Below are positions 24,301-36,884 of a stretch of DNA of 64,000 bases, piece after piece. Each line of letters begins with the position of its first letter. Positions within the stretch are counted from its first letter, which is position 1. The DNA comes from Manis javanica (Eukaryota > Chordata > Mammalia > Pholidota > Manidae): the NCBI RefSeq assembly GCF_040802235.1, contig NC_133169.1, positions 40,431,034 to 40,495,033 of the forward strand. Direction: 5' to 3'. A model generated the notes under the pieces. It made no database searches. It saw only the letters and a program-made list of their open reading frames with translations, and was not told the origin of the DNA. A program made the position numbers and the translations under genes.

Positions 24301-24589
24301 GAATGCATTGTTTACACAGGAAAATATACCTAAGCAAAGGTCTCCCAAACATCAGTCTCTGGGAAACTCCCGTATGGGCACTTAAAGTTACACTCCTGAG
24401 GGGCTGAATCAACAATTAGTTTAGGTATTCAACCGCGGTTTGTGGGGGCCCTAACTTTAAGGGATCCCATTAAGTACTTGTCCTTTTTCTTTTAACACAA
24501 CATAGTCACTGGTGAATTGCCAACATTTTTTTCTCTGAGATCAGGCACACACAAGCACGCCCATTCTCACCATGCAAATTCCATACAAG

Positions 24590-27190
24590 GAGGGCAGGCC
24601 ATGGCAATTAGACAGGAAAAAGTTATAAAAGGTATCCAAGTTGTCAAGAAGGAAGTAGAACTGTCATTATTTGCAGGTGACATGATACTGTATATAGAAA
24701 ATCCCACAAGAAACTATTAGAATAAATGAAATCAGTAAAAATGCAGGAGAGAAAACTAATACATAGCAATCTTTACATTTCTATACCCGAATAACAACCT
24801 ATCAGAAAAGGAAGTTAAGAAATAAATCCCATTTCCAATCGCATTAAAAAGAATAAATTACCAAGAAATACAGTTAACCAAGGCAGTGAAAGAACTGTAT
24901 GATGAAACACTGACACTGACAGAATAAATGGAAAAATATACCATTTTCATGGATCAGAAGTTTGAATATTGTTAAATGTTCATACTACAAAAAGCATAGA
25001 CATTTATTTAGATTCACTGCAATTCCTGACAAATTACTAACGAGATTTTTCACAGAACTAGAATAATCCTAAAATGTGTTTGGAACCAGAAAAGACCCTG
25101 AATAGCCAAAGCCGCCTTGAGAGATTAAAGCTGAGGGTATCACACTCCCTGACCTCACACAATACGGAAGCACATAGTAATCAAATCTGTATGTTAGTAG
25201 TGCAAAAATAAAACCACAGATCAATGGAACAGGATGGAGAAGAAATAAATAAATCTGTACTTACATTATCAATTAATCTAGGATAAAGAATACAAGAGAA
25301 TACAATGGAGAAAAGTCTCCTCAAAACATGGCAGTGGAGAACTGGAAAGCTGCATGCAAAATAATCTGAGCCACTTTCTTATACTATATACAAAAATAAA
25401 CCCGACACGATTTCAAGATATAACAGAAGACCTGAAACTCTAAACACTTAGAGAAACATAGGCAGTAACCTTAGGACATTGGTCCAGGTAATATTGTTCC
25501 TATATATCTCTTCAAACAAGGAGAACAAAGCAAAGATACACAAACAGGACCACTTTAAACTGAAAACCTTCTGCACAGCAGAGGGAAACATCAACAAAAG
25601 AAAAGGAAACACTACATAGGATAAGACATTTGCAAGTCATATATCAAATAAGAGATTAATATCCCAAATACATAGAACTGATACAAATAAATAACAAAGA
25701 GAAAACAATCCAATTTTAAAAAGGGCTTTTCTGACTGGTGTGAGGTGCTACCTCAGTGTGGGTTTGGTTTGCATTCCCCTGATGGCCAGTGAGGCAGAGC
25801 ATCCTTTAAAGTGCCTGGTGGCCATCTGTGCTTCATCACTGGGAAAATTTCTGTTGAGGTACTCTGCCCATATTTTAACTGGGTTCATTTTTTTGGTATT
25901 GAGTTTTATGAGTTTTTTATATAGTTTGGGTGTTTACTCCTTGTCAGATAAATCTTTTACAAATACATTCTCTCATATCATATTTGTCCTTTTGTTTCAT
26001 TAATGGTGTCCTTTGCTGTATAGAAGTTTTTCTAACAAAAAATAACAAGTACTGGTGAGGATGTGGGGAAAAGGGATCCCTCCTGCACCGGTGGTGGGAA
26101 TGCAATTGGGACAGACACCACAGTAGAAAATAGTATGCAGGTTCCTCAAGAAATATAGAAATTCCATATGACCCAGTATCTCTACTTCTAGGAATTTACC
26201 CAATGAAAAAATAATCTCTGATTTGTAAGTATGTGTGTCCCCCTATGTTTGTGGCCACATTATTTATAATAGCCAAGACATGGAAGCAACCAAAGTGCCT
26301 ATCAATAGATGAATGGATAAAGAAGATGTGATATGTACACACAATGGAATATTATTCAGCAAAAAAAGAAAGTAATCCTGCCATTGCAACATGGATGGAC
26401 TTAGAGGGTGTTGTGCTCCATGAAATGAGCCAGGTGGAGAGAGACTAAGACCATATGATTTCCCTTATAGGTGGATTCTTAAAGCAAAGCAAATGAACAA
26501 AACAGCAGTAGACTCATAGACACTGAGGAGTGACTGGTGGTTATCATAGGGAAGCAGTTGATGTGGGTGGGGTAAGTGAGGGTGATAAGAGACACAAAAA
26601 TCTCTATCATAGGTTGGTCATAGGGATGGCATTGCAGCATGGAAAATATTGATGATGATTCTGTAACATTTTCCTGTGTTGACAGATAGTAACTGCACTA
26701 ATTGAGATGAGAATTTAATAATGTGTGTAACTGATGAATCACTGTGTTGTATACTTGAAAACAATATTGTATATTAACTATACCTTAATAAAAAATAGAA
26801 AATGAATGGGGCTGATGCCCTAAATGGAAAGCATTCAGCATCACTGACCATCAGGGAAATGCGAGACAAAAATCACAGTGAGACATTGCCTCATGCCTTT
26901 AAGAAAGGTTAATTTCAAAAATACAGGAATTAATGGTGTAAGTAAGGATACGGATAAAGGAAATCTTTGTGCACTGATGGTGAGAATGTAAATTGGTTCA
27001 GGAACTATGGAATTGTTAAGAGGTTACTTAAAAAAATTAAACACACAATTATCGTACAACCCAGCATTTCTACATCTGAATGCTTATCCTATGACAATTA
27101 AAACATTAACATGAAAGGATACATGCATGTTATTCACAGCATCCTTAGATATTATAATCCATTAACGTTAAAATGTATATATTCATCTCT
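24590..27190 (+). mobile_element. Old L1 (ORF2), split by a younger L1
   Basis: Sense L1 ORF2 from the palm onward (24590-25728: GCAATTAGACAGGAAAAAGT, a damaged active-site loop reading LFAGDMILYIENP, then the thumb and C-terminal region to CCAATTTTAAAAAGGG). The copy is interrupted at about 25730 and resumes at about 26815 (GCATTCAGCATCACTGACCATCAGG) to about 27190. Stops are frequent. The interruption is another L1, 25730-26805. Confidence 0.72.
25730..26805 (+). mobile_element. Younger nested L1 with 5' inversion (twin-primed)
   Basis: 25730-26035 is L1 ORF2 in antisense (GTGTGAGGTGCTACCTCAGTG... CTTTGCTGTATAGAAG). From 26036 the sequence turns to sense and continues exactly where the inverted block left off in consensus order (AACAAGTACTGGTGAGGATGTGG), through the ORF2 end to an A-rich tail at 26790-26810. 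No consensus bases seem missing at the switch. It is inserted inside the older L1 that brackets it. Confidence 0.78.
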
Positions 27191-27449
27191 TCATAATTTA
27201 TTTAAAGTTTACCATAGTTTAATAATATATGTTCGTATTTTAGATGCACAAATATATGCACTGAGGAAATAAATAATATGTATGATATCTTATTTATATG
27301 TGTATTATGACCACATCTCTGTTCATTATAGTATCAATTTCACTTCTGTATGTATATCAGCTTCTAACTTTATATATTCATGGTAAATTCCTGAAATAAT
27401 TACGTACTTGATTGAGACTTTTGAATCATCTCTTTGTTATTTTCTATTA

Positions 27450-27765
27450 CATTAGATTTTTAAAGCATTTAAACAGTTTTATTGAGATATAATTTAGTAA
27501 TTTAAAATAAACATGTTGATGGATTTTAGTTCATTCACATATTTTTGTTCCCTTTACTGCAATCAATTTGAGAATAGTTTCGTTGTCTCAAGAAAGCCTC
27601 CACCCTTTAGCCATTAGTCCCTTACCCTCCCACCACACTGCCCATACCTCTTTGCCTTTGCAACCACAAATCTATTTCTTGTGTCTGAAAATATCCTACT
27701 CTGGAAATTTCAAGTAAATTGAATCATATAATGTGTGATACTTATATTTTTAATTTTAAATTTGA
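27450..27765 (-). mobile_element. Old L1 3'UTR fragment, antisense
   Basis: Starts ACAGTTTTATTGAGATATAATT, continues to the AGAAAGCCTCCACCC and CATTAGTCCCTTACCCTCCC tracts and ends with GGAATTTCAAGTAAATTGAATCATATAATGTGTG. This is the standard antisense layout of L1M-type 3'UTRs. It abuts the inner edge of the right duplication arm. 27190-27450 is AT-rich with no feature seen. Confidence 0.65.
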
Positions 27766-28063
27766 ATACATTGACATCAGTAGGCCATTTTAAAACCTGT
27801 CATAGTATTTCTGAAGATTGCTTAACTTGAACACACTCTAGGTAACAAATACACAGTTCTTGTAGGTTCTGAGATAATGACAATTGATTAACTATCACAA
27901 AACAATCAAAATTATTTTGGATTTCAAATAAAATAAGCACTTTGTTATATAGAGATAGCAATGTCTGCCCTAGATTATAAAAAAGCGATATAGTTTGTTA
28001 AATTATGGAATTTAGCTTTATATATACTAGTTATATTGTTTTTTCCTTGAGAATCTATCATGG

Positions 28064-28974
28064 CTAGTTTCCATAGAATCTTGCACAAGATGCCTTGATT
28101 TCTTTGTTGCTTAGATGGTATATTGCTGGGTTCAAAGATGGAGGGAACCCAGTATAGAAAGCAGACACCAACAAGTGCACAAGATTTGGGGAATCAGGGA
28201 CTGGCTTCAGATATGCAGTGGTGCCTGTCACAATAAATGTTGTCACAACTATGAGATGGTGTATACAGGTGGAAAAGGCTTTTCACCATCATTTTAGTGA
28301 TGGCATTCTCAGCACTGTCTTACAAATGTTAAATATGAAAGTCCAATGGACACCAAACAGAAAAGTGCATACATGACACCAACTGCCACACTAACATCAT
28401 TGGTGAAATGAGTCTCTGAACAAGAAATGTTCAGTAGGGAGGGCACATAGCAGAAAAACTGACGGAGTTTTCTGAAGCCACAGAAAGAGAAAGTTGCAGC
28501 TGAGTACAAGATTCCAAAGATGCTCCCAAGGACCCAGGAGGCAGCTGCTATCTTCACACAGACTTCCCTGCTCATGAGGACAGCTTAGCGCAGCGGGAGA
28601 CAGATGGCCATGTAGAGGTGATAGGATGTGGCTGTTAGAAGGAGAAGCTCAGGCCCAGCAAAGTGAATTCCTAACAACACACGTGACACATATTCTGAGT
28701 AAGAAATAAGGTTCCTGTGTGACAGACAATTCAGAATCAATTTTGAAACTGTGACGGAAATGAGACAAGCATCAATGAATGATAAGTTCTCCAGGAAGAA
28801 GAACATGAAGGTGTGAAGACACGGGTCCAAGGTGACAGGGATGATGATGAGAAGATTCCCCAGGAGTGGTGCCATGTAAATGGGCAGGAATAGAAAGGCA
28901 AGTGAAACCTGGAGCTCCCTGGAGTCAGAGAATTCCAGGAGGAAGAAGCCTGTCAGTGCTGTGAGGTGGGTCAT
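28064..28974 (-). pseudogene. Olfactory receptor family 14-like pseudogene
   Basis: ATG at 28972-28974 (MTHLTALTGFFLLEFSD); stop at 28064-28066. Three open pieces cover the gene. TM1-TM3 (28974-28585) has the PMYFF block altered to TFMFFFLENLSF and the DRY motif altered to SYHLYMAIC, followed by a stop. TM4-TM5 (28575-28309) has SWVLGSIFG and FFCYVPSLL. TM6-TM7 (28246-28064) has AYLKPVPDSP and PPSLNPAIYHLSNKEIK. Frameshifts lie around 28580 and 28290. It is the inverted paralogue of the OR at 21864-22924 and retains the middle that copy lost. Confidence 0.92.
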
Positions 28975-30980
28975 GTTTCCCGGTCTGTTCACACTGTAGT
29001 CACACTGAATCTCACTGTACAAGGTATGAAGGAAGATAAGGACACACATTAGGTTCATGTTTGTCTTCCTTCTAATAATTCCTGCCTCATTCCTGTATGA
29101 ATGTGTCTCTTTTGTGTTTATAAGACATGCATGTTTTTACTCTCCCTATATACATGTTAATGTTTAAGCCTTCCTCAATTTACAATTCCTAATATGTTAG
29201 AAAATGATACATGTTAAGTTAGCAGATTGAAGAAAGAATTCAAGAAATATGCTTTTCCATAGGGCCTGATATATTTGTTAAGGAAATCTGTATCTTTATG
29301 AAATATATCCTGAATCATTATTTTAATATTCTAAATAAAATCAGTGATACAATGCAATCAATTGAAAAGCCATTCAAATATGTAGAAAATAATCACTGAA
29401 TATTTCTTTGTAAAAGGACTTTTTAAAAATATCTGAGGTCGTATTTAAGATTCCTGTGAAATTTCCATCTATAAACTGGGTGTATTGCTTATAATGCTTA
29501 GTTGTATTCATCAAATTTAAATGTGTGAACTCTTCTTTATCCACAAAACATAAAAGTACTTTCTCATTTAATTTTATGCTAAAATATATTACACTAATGA
29601 AGACAAATGAAATTAATGGTTGAAAGATGGAAAATCTGAGCATGGATTTAGTAACTGTAGATTTATTACATTTTGATAAAAACAGTAGTAATAGATGATA
29701 ATGAAAGAAGAATATGGAATACGGGGGAAAATCTACTGTTCCTCACTCACAATCTGCTTCTACATGTACCCACCCATGTTTTTATCCATGCTCACACAAT
29801 CTTGCACGTACACTGATTCCCACACTGAATCATATTTTTAGTGTCAAGATGGAATCACACTAACCAGTTAAACGGTTGAGAGAAAATTGACTATGTTAAG
29901 TAGAAACAGAGCAATGATAAATAGCATCAGAACAGCAGAAATGTATCCTACAAAGGGAATTTATTTAGTATCTGAGACAAATGAAGTAAAGGAAATATTT
30001 TATGAAAGCACTATAAAATTATTTAGTTGAATGGAGAAAAATATAACTTCCCATTAATCACAAATGTCAATATCCACAAAATATCTATTGGTGACTACTT
30101 TCTCAAAAAAAAAATAGGATCTCAAGTGAATGCCCCAAATGCCAAGCCTTTTCAGATTCTTGAGAGGGGGGAGTAGACAACTATTCTGGGTAAGACAGTA
30201 ACACCTTTAGAAAGTCTATGTTACAAGTGTGCCATTCACAGTGTTACAGAATTAATTTGTTAAGTCAAACCAAGAAGTCTATCAAGGCAATGGTGATTTC
30301 TCTCCTCATATAAGGACTTCTTTAAATTGACCTCTCTGAGGGAGATTTGCCTGGAGCAGCTAAAATGCTGAGATGGAAGCAGTCAAGCATTTACTTTGGA
30401 GCTAGGCAACTAGGAAGCAGGGAAGCCTGGAGACTTTTAAGGAGTTATTGACAGTGAGGGTCTCTGCCATCCACACAGCGCTACTGAACTAGATGTTAGT
30501 GAATTTTTTCACCATCTTCAAGAAGATACTATAGCTTTTTACTACATCCTTAGTCATAAACTCATTGGGTATATCCTTCTGGAAATGCTTCTTCCCACAG
30601 AAGTCAGAATTCTGTGCTTTATTTTTTAATACTGTTCACACTAACTGCCCTCTGAGAGGACATATTTAGAATGTGAATTTGTGTAATGTAGACAAATAAT
30701 AGCTTTTCTCATGCTTCCTTGAATGATTTATTTCTCACCCACATTGCAATGCCCAAACCTACCCACACTTGGAAAATATTAAAGACAAATAGGAGTTAGG
30801 GTGGCATATTTGATGCAGGACTAGGTGTATTTTTCCAACAAGCATTGTAATAATTTATTTCCTGAGGTAGGAAACTATCATTCCTTTCTGGTGCTAGGTC
30901 TTTTTACATTTAAAAATGTCGACACTGGGTTTATGATTCCTGTGAAACATGTATCTCCACACCAGGTTTATAGCTTATTC

Positions 30981-31504
30981 TGTTGGATTCTCCCAGAGGA
31001 GGACGCCACCCCAAATCACTCACGGAAGGCGTCTCTTGATGCAACAAGCAAGAGGAATTTATTCAGGAACCAGCTAGCTGGGGTCCAAGTGTCAGCCTGA
31101 CACAGCGGGTTTTAACAAGGACCCCAAGCAGCTAAAGCCAGAGGTTTTTATAGCATTTTCCAAGAGGACAGTATTGTTCTACAAGCACGTAACAGGGTTT
31201 TTCCATAGACACATGAATTTTTGGCCGGTGCCACATCCTGGGGGGTTCAGTGAGATAAGATCACCCTCAGAATGCTGGGGTGGGTTTTAGCAAGATAAGC
31301 TTGGTATGTGTGATTAACCGATTGAGGTTAGCTGACTAAAGGTCACTGCTGTCTGTGCTTATGATTGACTGACTTGTTTCTCAAGGTCCCACCTGGTTTT
31401 AGTTTTCTCCTGAGTCATACTTTTAGGAAATGGTTTCCAGGTTTTTTTAAGATGGCTGTGCTTAAGCTAACTTAGGATTTCTTACTAAAAGCTTAGGTCC
31501 TACA
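30981..31504 (-). repeat. ERV-A 3' LTR
   Basis: 524 bases. On the minus strand it starts TGTAGGACCTAAGC and ends AATCCAACA. It has a polyadenylation signal AATAAA (antisense TTTATT at 31058-31063) and a TATA-like TATAAAAA about 90 bases upstream of it. By eye about 18 single-base differences separate it from the 5' LTR, with no length change. Confidence 0.95.
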
Positions 31505-31522
31505 TTTCCCCACTTTCTCTTT
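31505..31522 (-). other. ERV-A polypurine tract
   Basis: AAAGAGAAAGTGGGGAAA on the minus strand, immediately upstream of the 3' LTR TGT. It is the plus-strand DNA priming site of retroviruses. Confidence 0.85.
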
Positions 31523-31529
31523 GACTATT

Positions 31530-33280
31530 CCAATCATGGAATGTTCGTTTCTTCTTGATGTGTGAGCGAGTGATACTGCTGTCTTAGCATTAGCACTTGA
31601 ACAGCACTCACTCTCTCTCTAACAAAAGATATTAGCTGGTTTAGAACACAGGGACTAAAAGTTAGAAGCAGAACAAAAATAAGCAAGGGTCCGGCTAGAG
31701 TGGATATCAGAGTTTTAAGCCATGGGGATCGAGTAAACTAAGATTCAAATAGACTTTGGCCATCTTCTTGCTCTCTCTTTCGTTGATCTAATCTTTCCCT
31801 GAGTTTAGTCATTGAATCTCTTACTATTCCGGAATGATCTGCATAGAAACAGTATTATTCTTTCAGGGCTGCACACAATCTTCTTTCTTTTAAGAACAGT
31901 AGATCTAGCCCTCGTCTATTCTGCAGCACTACTTCAGAAAGGGAAGTTAGGGACTCTTCTAGTTTAGTAATAGATTGCTCTATAGTCTTTAAATCTTCAT
32001 CAATAGCTGCCCTCAGTCTCTCATAGTGTTGGTTCTCTTGGATGATGGCGGCTGTTACTGTTCTTACTCCTGCTGCAACTCTTATTCTTAATAACATGGC
32101 TAGGGTCAGCGAGACTAATTCTCTTTTATACCTATGTCTAGGGTTGAACTCTGTTACAAATGAGAGATCATCATGATACATTAGGCTAGGCACTAGTTGG
32201 ACTATAATACAGAAATCACGGGAGGAATTGAAAGTAGAGGTGGAGACACATGGGGTTAATCCAGTGTTACAAGCCTATTATCCCTGAGGGGGAGGGACTA
32301 GATATCTGTTTTCACCTGAGGAGACTATGGGTATGGTTTCATTACACAAATTCTTATGGGTTGAGGGAACTGTTCCTAAACATTTCCCTTTCTCAGTTAC
32401 TTCAGTTAGGGTTAGCTTTTTGTGGCTGCCCCAGCTACAGACTTCATGGCTGGTTGTATTATTGAAACTGCCCAACAGTCTTAAACTTTCATAATAAGGA
32501 GGTCCAGAAGAAAAACATAACCAACAGGATTCGGTGACTTTAGGGTTAGAGACATTCAGAACTCGAAACGCCCCCTCGATGAGGATGAAGAGGCGCTGTC
32601 CGGTGCCAGTAAAAGAAATTACTTGGTTAGGAGCAGATGCGGAGGGCTGGGGGCAGGTAGTCATGATGACAGGATACTGTTTTGGAGTGGGGGTTGGAAG
32701 ACGCGGCTGATCTCGTAGGACAGTATTAGGTCTTATCGGGGCGGCTGGGAGGGCCTGGACGCTGAGTCGAACTCGTAGAGGGACTCTGATTGGGGGTGTC
32801 TGGTGGAGATACAACCTCTAAGTTAACTTTCCTGTTCTCCCTCGGGGATCTTTCTTTCTCTGTTCTGTAAATTGGAGTCTAAGTAAGTTACAATTGGGGC
32901 TATACTTCATCCGAGTACATGGTCTAACAAAGGAGAGGTGGATAAGCTGCGGGTTCACATCTCACTTTTTTTCTCTTATCATTGGAGGTGACACAGCTCT
33001 ATTGTGCACAATAGAGGGACTCAATTCTTCTACACTTCTGTTTCTCCACTCCCGTTCGAAACCCTGGGCATGCATAAAATCTATTCTTACTCACAGAGAC
33101 CTGGCATTGCTTTTTTCTCCAGTCTCTTCTACCTATCCTGTCTATGTCAGCTACTTTATCTAGGTTAAAGTGTAAGTCCGGGAACCATGTGCTCAAAGGG
33201 GCAATATGGGTGGTGTGATTATACTCTTCTTGGGTCTGCCTGTTTCCTACTTTCTAGGTAAGCAGATAAGGGACATGAGG
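31530..33280 (-). pseudogene. ERV-A env (SU-TM), broken
   Basis: Envelope precursor remnant. Three open pieces are visible. 33196-32999 is SU N-terminal-like (cysteine-containing, with YACPGFRTG). 32814-32278 is the SU C-terminal half with the CWLC isomerisation motif (ESCWLCFSSGPPYY). 32193-31855 is TM: a basic cleavage-site remnant (YKRE), a hydrophobic fusion-peptide-like stretch, a heptad-repeat region and an immunosuppressive-domain-like motif (LQNRRGLDLLFL) before a stop. The rest of TM and the membrane anchor continue to about 31560 through stop codons. The start codon is uncertain because env overlaps the end of pol. It cannot make a fusogenic envelope. Confidence 0.85.
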
Positions 33281-33281
33281 A

Positions 33282-36200
33282 TTAGGGCTCTGGGGGGTTG
33301 GGAACAGCAGGAGCATTAGAATTACTAATAACATAGTTCTTTTTACACAAGCGGAGCTTAAGAGGATTATCAGTCTGAGTTACTCGCCAACCCGAGTCCG
33401 ACTGGGGTGCTTTCTTTAGATGCGAAGAGTGTACCCAGGAGGAGATGCCATCTACTTTCACGGCTGTGGGAGTGGTCAAGAGGACGATGAAGGGTCTTTT
33501 CTACTGAGGCTCAAGGTTTCTTGCTCGGTGTCGTCTTACGTAGACGGGGTCTCTCACCTGGAACTGATGGGGCACTGACAAGTTTTCCAGCTGATAGGCT
33601 TCCTGGATGTTGGCCCACACTTCTCTCTGTACGACTTCTAAAGCCCGTAACTTTTCAAGCAGAAACTTATTAGTTACACATTCGGGGGACTCGTGGAGGT
33701 GGGCTGACTCAAGCGGAGCTGGGGCCTCAAACATTATTTCAAAGGGTGTTAGCTTAAAACGGCCGGGAGTGTTTCAGACTCGAAACAAGGTGAAGGGAAG
33801 GAGGACTAACTAATCACACAAACCAGTCTCTATGGATAATTTAGTCAAGGTCTCTTTTAGAGTTCTATTTATCTTTTCTACTTGTCCTGAGCTCTGGGGC
33901 TTGTATGCACAATGCAATTTCTAATCTGTCTCTAGGATCTTGGCCAATCCCTGACTTACCTGGGCAACGAAGGCAGGTCTGTTATCGGAACCGATTACCT
34001 TGGGGATTCCGAACCTTGGAAATATTTCTTCAAGTATCTTTTTGGATACTGTCTGGGCTGTCTCGGTCTTGGTGGGGAAAGCCTCTGTCTATCCTGAAAA
34101 AGTATCTAAAAAAACTAAAAGGTACTTATGTCTATACTTAGCAGGCTTAATTTCAGTGAAGTCAACTTCCCAGTAAGCTCCTGGTCGATCTCCGCAAAGC
34201 TTTTTTCCGCATATCATTTGATGTTTATTCACATTTACTAATTGGCAAGGAACACAATTCTTCACTACTTCATCTGCTATTTTTTCTAAACCAATGATAT
34301 GATAAGGGGAGTGTTGAACCAGGGCTTTTAGGTTCTTGGCCCCTAAATGTGTCAATTCATGTAACTGCCTCAAATATTCTCCTGCCTCTTTCTGGGGCAG
34401 AATATTTTTTCTTTTTCCTGACTTATATGTTCCAAGGGGTGAAGATTTTTGGAACTTCAGTTTGTCCATCCGAGCGAGATCCTCGGGTGTATAGTGGAAG
34501 CTCTTAATACATGTTGCTTCCGAGTGTACCTGGAGGGGTAAGATGTTCATTCTCTGAGCTGCTTGTTTTGCGGCTTGGTCCACCCTCCGGTTTCTTTGAG
34601 CTATTGGAGAGTCATCTTTCTGATGTCCAGGGTAATGTATTATCACTACTTCTTTAGGCTTATGGATGGCTTCTAACAAATCTAAAATTTCTTGTTTGTT
34701 TTTAATATCTTTCTGGGCAGAAGTTAACAGCCCTCTCTGTCTATAAATAGCCCCATGTATATGAGCGGTGGTAAAGGTGTATCGGCTGTCAGTGTAGACG
34801 TTAAGTCTTTTACCTTCTGCCATCTTCAGAGCTTGAGTCAGGGCGACGAGTTCTGCTCGCTGTGCAGAAGTGCCCGTTGGGAGCCCGCTGGCCCACACGA
34901 TCCGGTTATCATCCACTACTGCAGCTCTCGCCATCTTCTTACTTCCCATGATGTAACTGCTCTCATCTGTGTACTAAGTCAGGAGTCTTGGTCCTTCCAG
35001 GGGCTGATCTCATAAGTCCCGGCGGGTCCCTGTCTCCTCAGCCAGGATTTCTTGGCAGGTATGGAGTACTTCTTTCCCCGGATCGGGGAGCAGAGTAGCT
35101 GTGTTTAGGATGGCGGGCGGGGCAAATTCCACACAATCGCGATTTAGGAGCAAGGTTTGATAGTGAGTCATTCTGGCGTTCGACATCTATCTTTCGGGTG
35201 GTTGCCGAATTATGCTTTCCAGCGCATGTGGAGCAACCACAATGAGCTTTTGTCCCAGCGTTAGTTTGTCAGAATATTTTACCAAGAGGGCCAGGGCTGC
35301 CACTACTCTCAAACAGGCAGGCTATCCACTGCTCACTGGGTCCAATTTCTTTGACAAGTAGGCAACAGGTCTCTTCCAAGGTCTCCATTGTTGGGTCAAT
35401 ACTTCTCGAGCTACTCCACTCCATTCATCCACAAAAAGGAAAAATGGCTTAGTCACATCTGGCAATGCCAGAGCAGGTGCCAACAGGAGGGCCTCTTTAA
35501 TATCATCAAAGGCCTGCTGTTGTTCAGGTCTCTAAATAAACGGGACTGCCTCTTTGGTTAGGGGATACAGAGGGGTGGCTAACGTGGCATATCCGGGTAT
35601 CTATAGTCTACAAAACTTTGCCGTCCCCTGGCGCAGAGTAGTGGGAACCGGGATCTGCGTCACAGTCTGCTTTCGGGCTTCAGTAAGCCACCTTTTCCCC
35701 TCTTTCAGGGAATATCTCAAATAAGTCACTTGTTGTTGGCAGATCTGTGCTTTTTTGGCAGATGCCCTATACTTCAATTTAGCAAGTTCAGTCAAAAGGG
35801 CTCCAGTGGCCTCTTGGCAGGCTTTCTGAGTATGGGCTGCTATCAACAAGTCATCGACATATAGTAACAAAGTTACCTGTGGGTTGGAGGCTCGGTAAAA
35901 GACCAAGTCCTGATGTAAAGCCTCGTCGAAGAGGGTGGGTGAATTCTTGAATCTTTGTGGCAAGCGAGTCCAGGTTAATTGTCCAGTAGTTCCTGTGGAG
36001 GGGTTTTTCTACTCAAAAGCAAACAGCAGTTGGCTATTCTGGTGCAGGCGCAAACAAAAGAAGGCGTCTTTTAAATTTAAGACTGTATACTAGGTGTTTT
36101 CCGGGGCCAGAGAGCTTAGCAGGTTATAAGGGTTCGGCACAGTGGGATGAATGTCCTGTATCTTCTTATTAACTTTTCTTAAATCTTGCACTGGTCGATA

Positions 36201-36884
36201 ATCTCCTGTTCCTGCCTTTTTTACAGGCAGCAAAGGGGTGTTCCATGGGGATTTACACTTTACTAATATCTCCTGTTCTAGGAGCCTCTGGATATGGGGC
36301 CTAATTCCATCTCTGGCTTCTTTACTCATTGGATATTGTCTCACAGTTACTGGTAAGGCTGAAGCTTTTAATTCTATGACCACCCGGGGTTGGTTTATAG
36401 CAAGCCTTATTCCCGCTGTCTCCACCCAGGCTCCTGGAAACTGGTTTAGCCACTCCTGACTAACTCGGGAGGATTCTGGTTCTTTGAAAAGGCGGTATTT
36501 ATCTTCTAATCTTATGGACAGGATACTTAGGCCCAAAGGTTTTTTCTCTCGATCAGTTACTCGGGTATCTTCAGCCTGAAAGGATATTTGGGCCCCGACT
36601 TTGGTCAAGATGTCTCTTCCTAACAGGGGTGTGGGGCATTCCGGTATGACAAGGAATGAGTGGTTTACTCATCCCACTCCTAAGTCTACTGTTCTTTGGG
36701 TAGTCCATGCATATTGTTTCTGGCCCATGGCCCCGAACACCCAAGACTTTTTGCCAGAGAGGGGGCCTCTAGCTTGGGTCAGTACAGAATGTTGAGCACC
36801 GGTATCCACCAGAAACTCAACGGGTTGCCCCTCCACCTTCAGGATTACTCTAGACTCGGGGAGGGGCTCCGAGCCTCATCTTCC
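33282..36884 (-). pseudogene. ERV-A pol (protease-RT-RNase H-integrase), broken
   Basis: Protease has the active-site triad DTGA at 36795-36806. RT: fingers at about 36400-36090 ([26 protein letters not shown]); palm at 35963-35601 with catalytic YVDD at 35850-35861. RNase H begins about 34949 (YTDSRYTF, RAELVALTQAL). Integrase: zinc domain (HELTHLGAKN ... CVPCQ) at about 34400-34220; core with VDFTEIKP and FLDTFSG, then a stop near 34089; C-terminal domain (TTPTAVKVDGISSWVHSSHLK) at 33479-33282. At least six stops or shifts break it. The order matches gammaretroviral pol expressed by readthrough of the gag stop. Confidence 0.93.
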
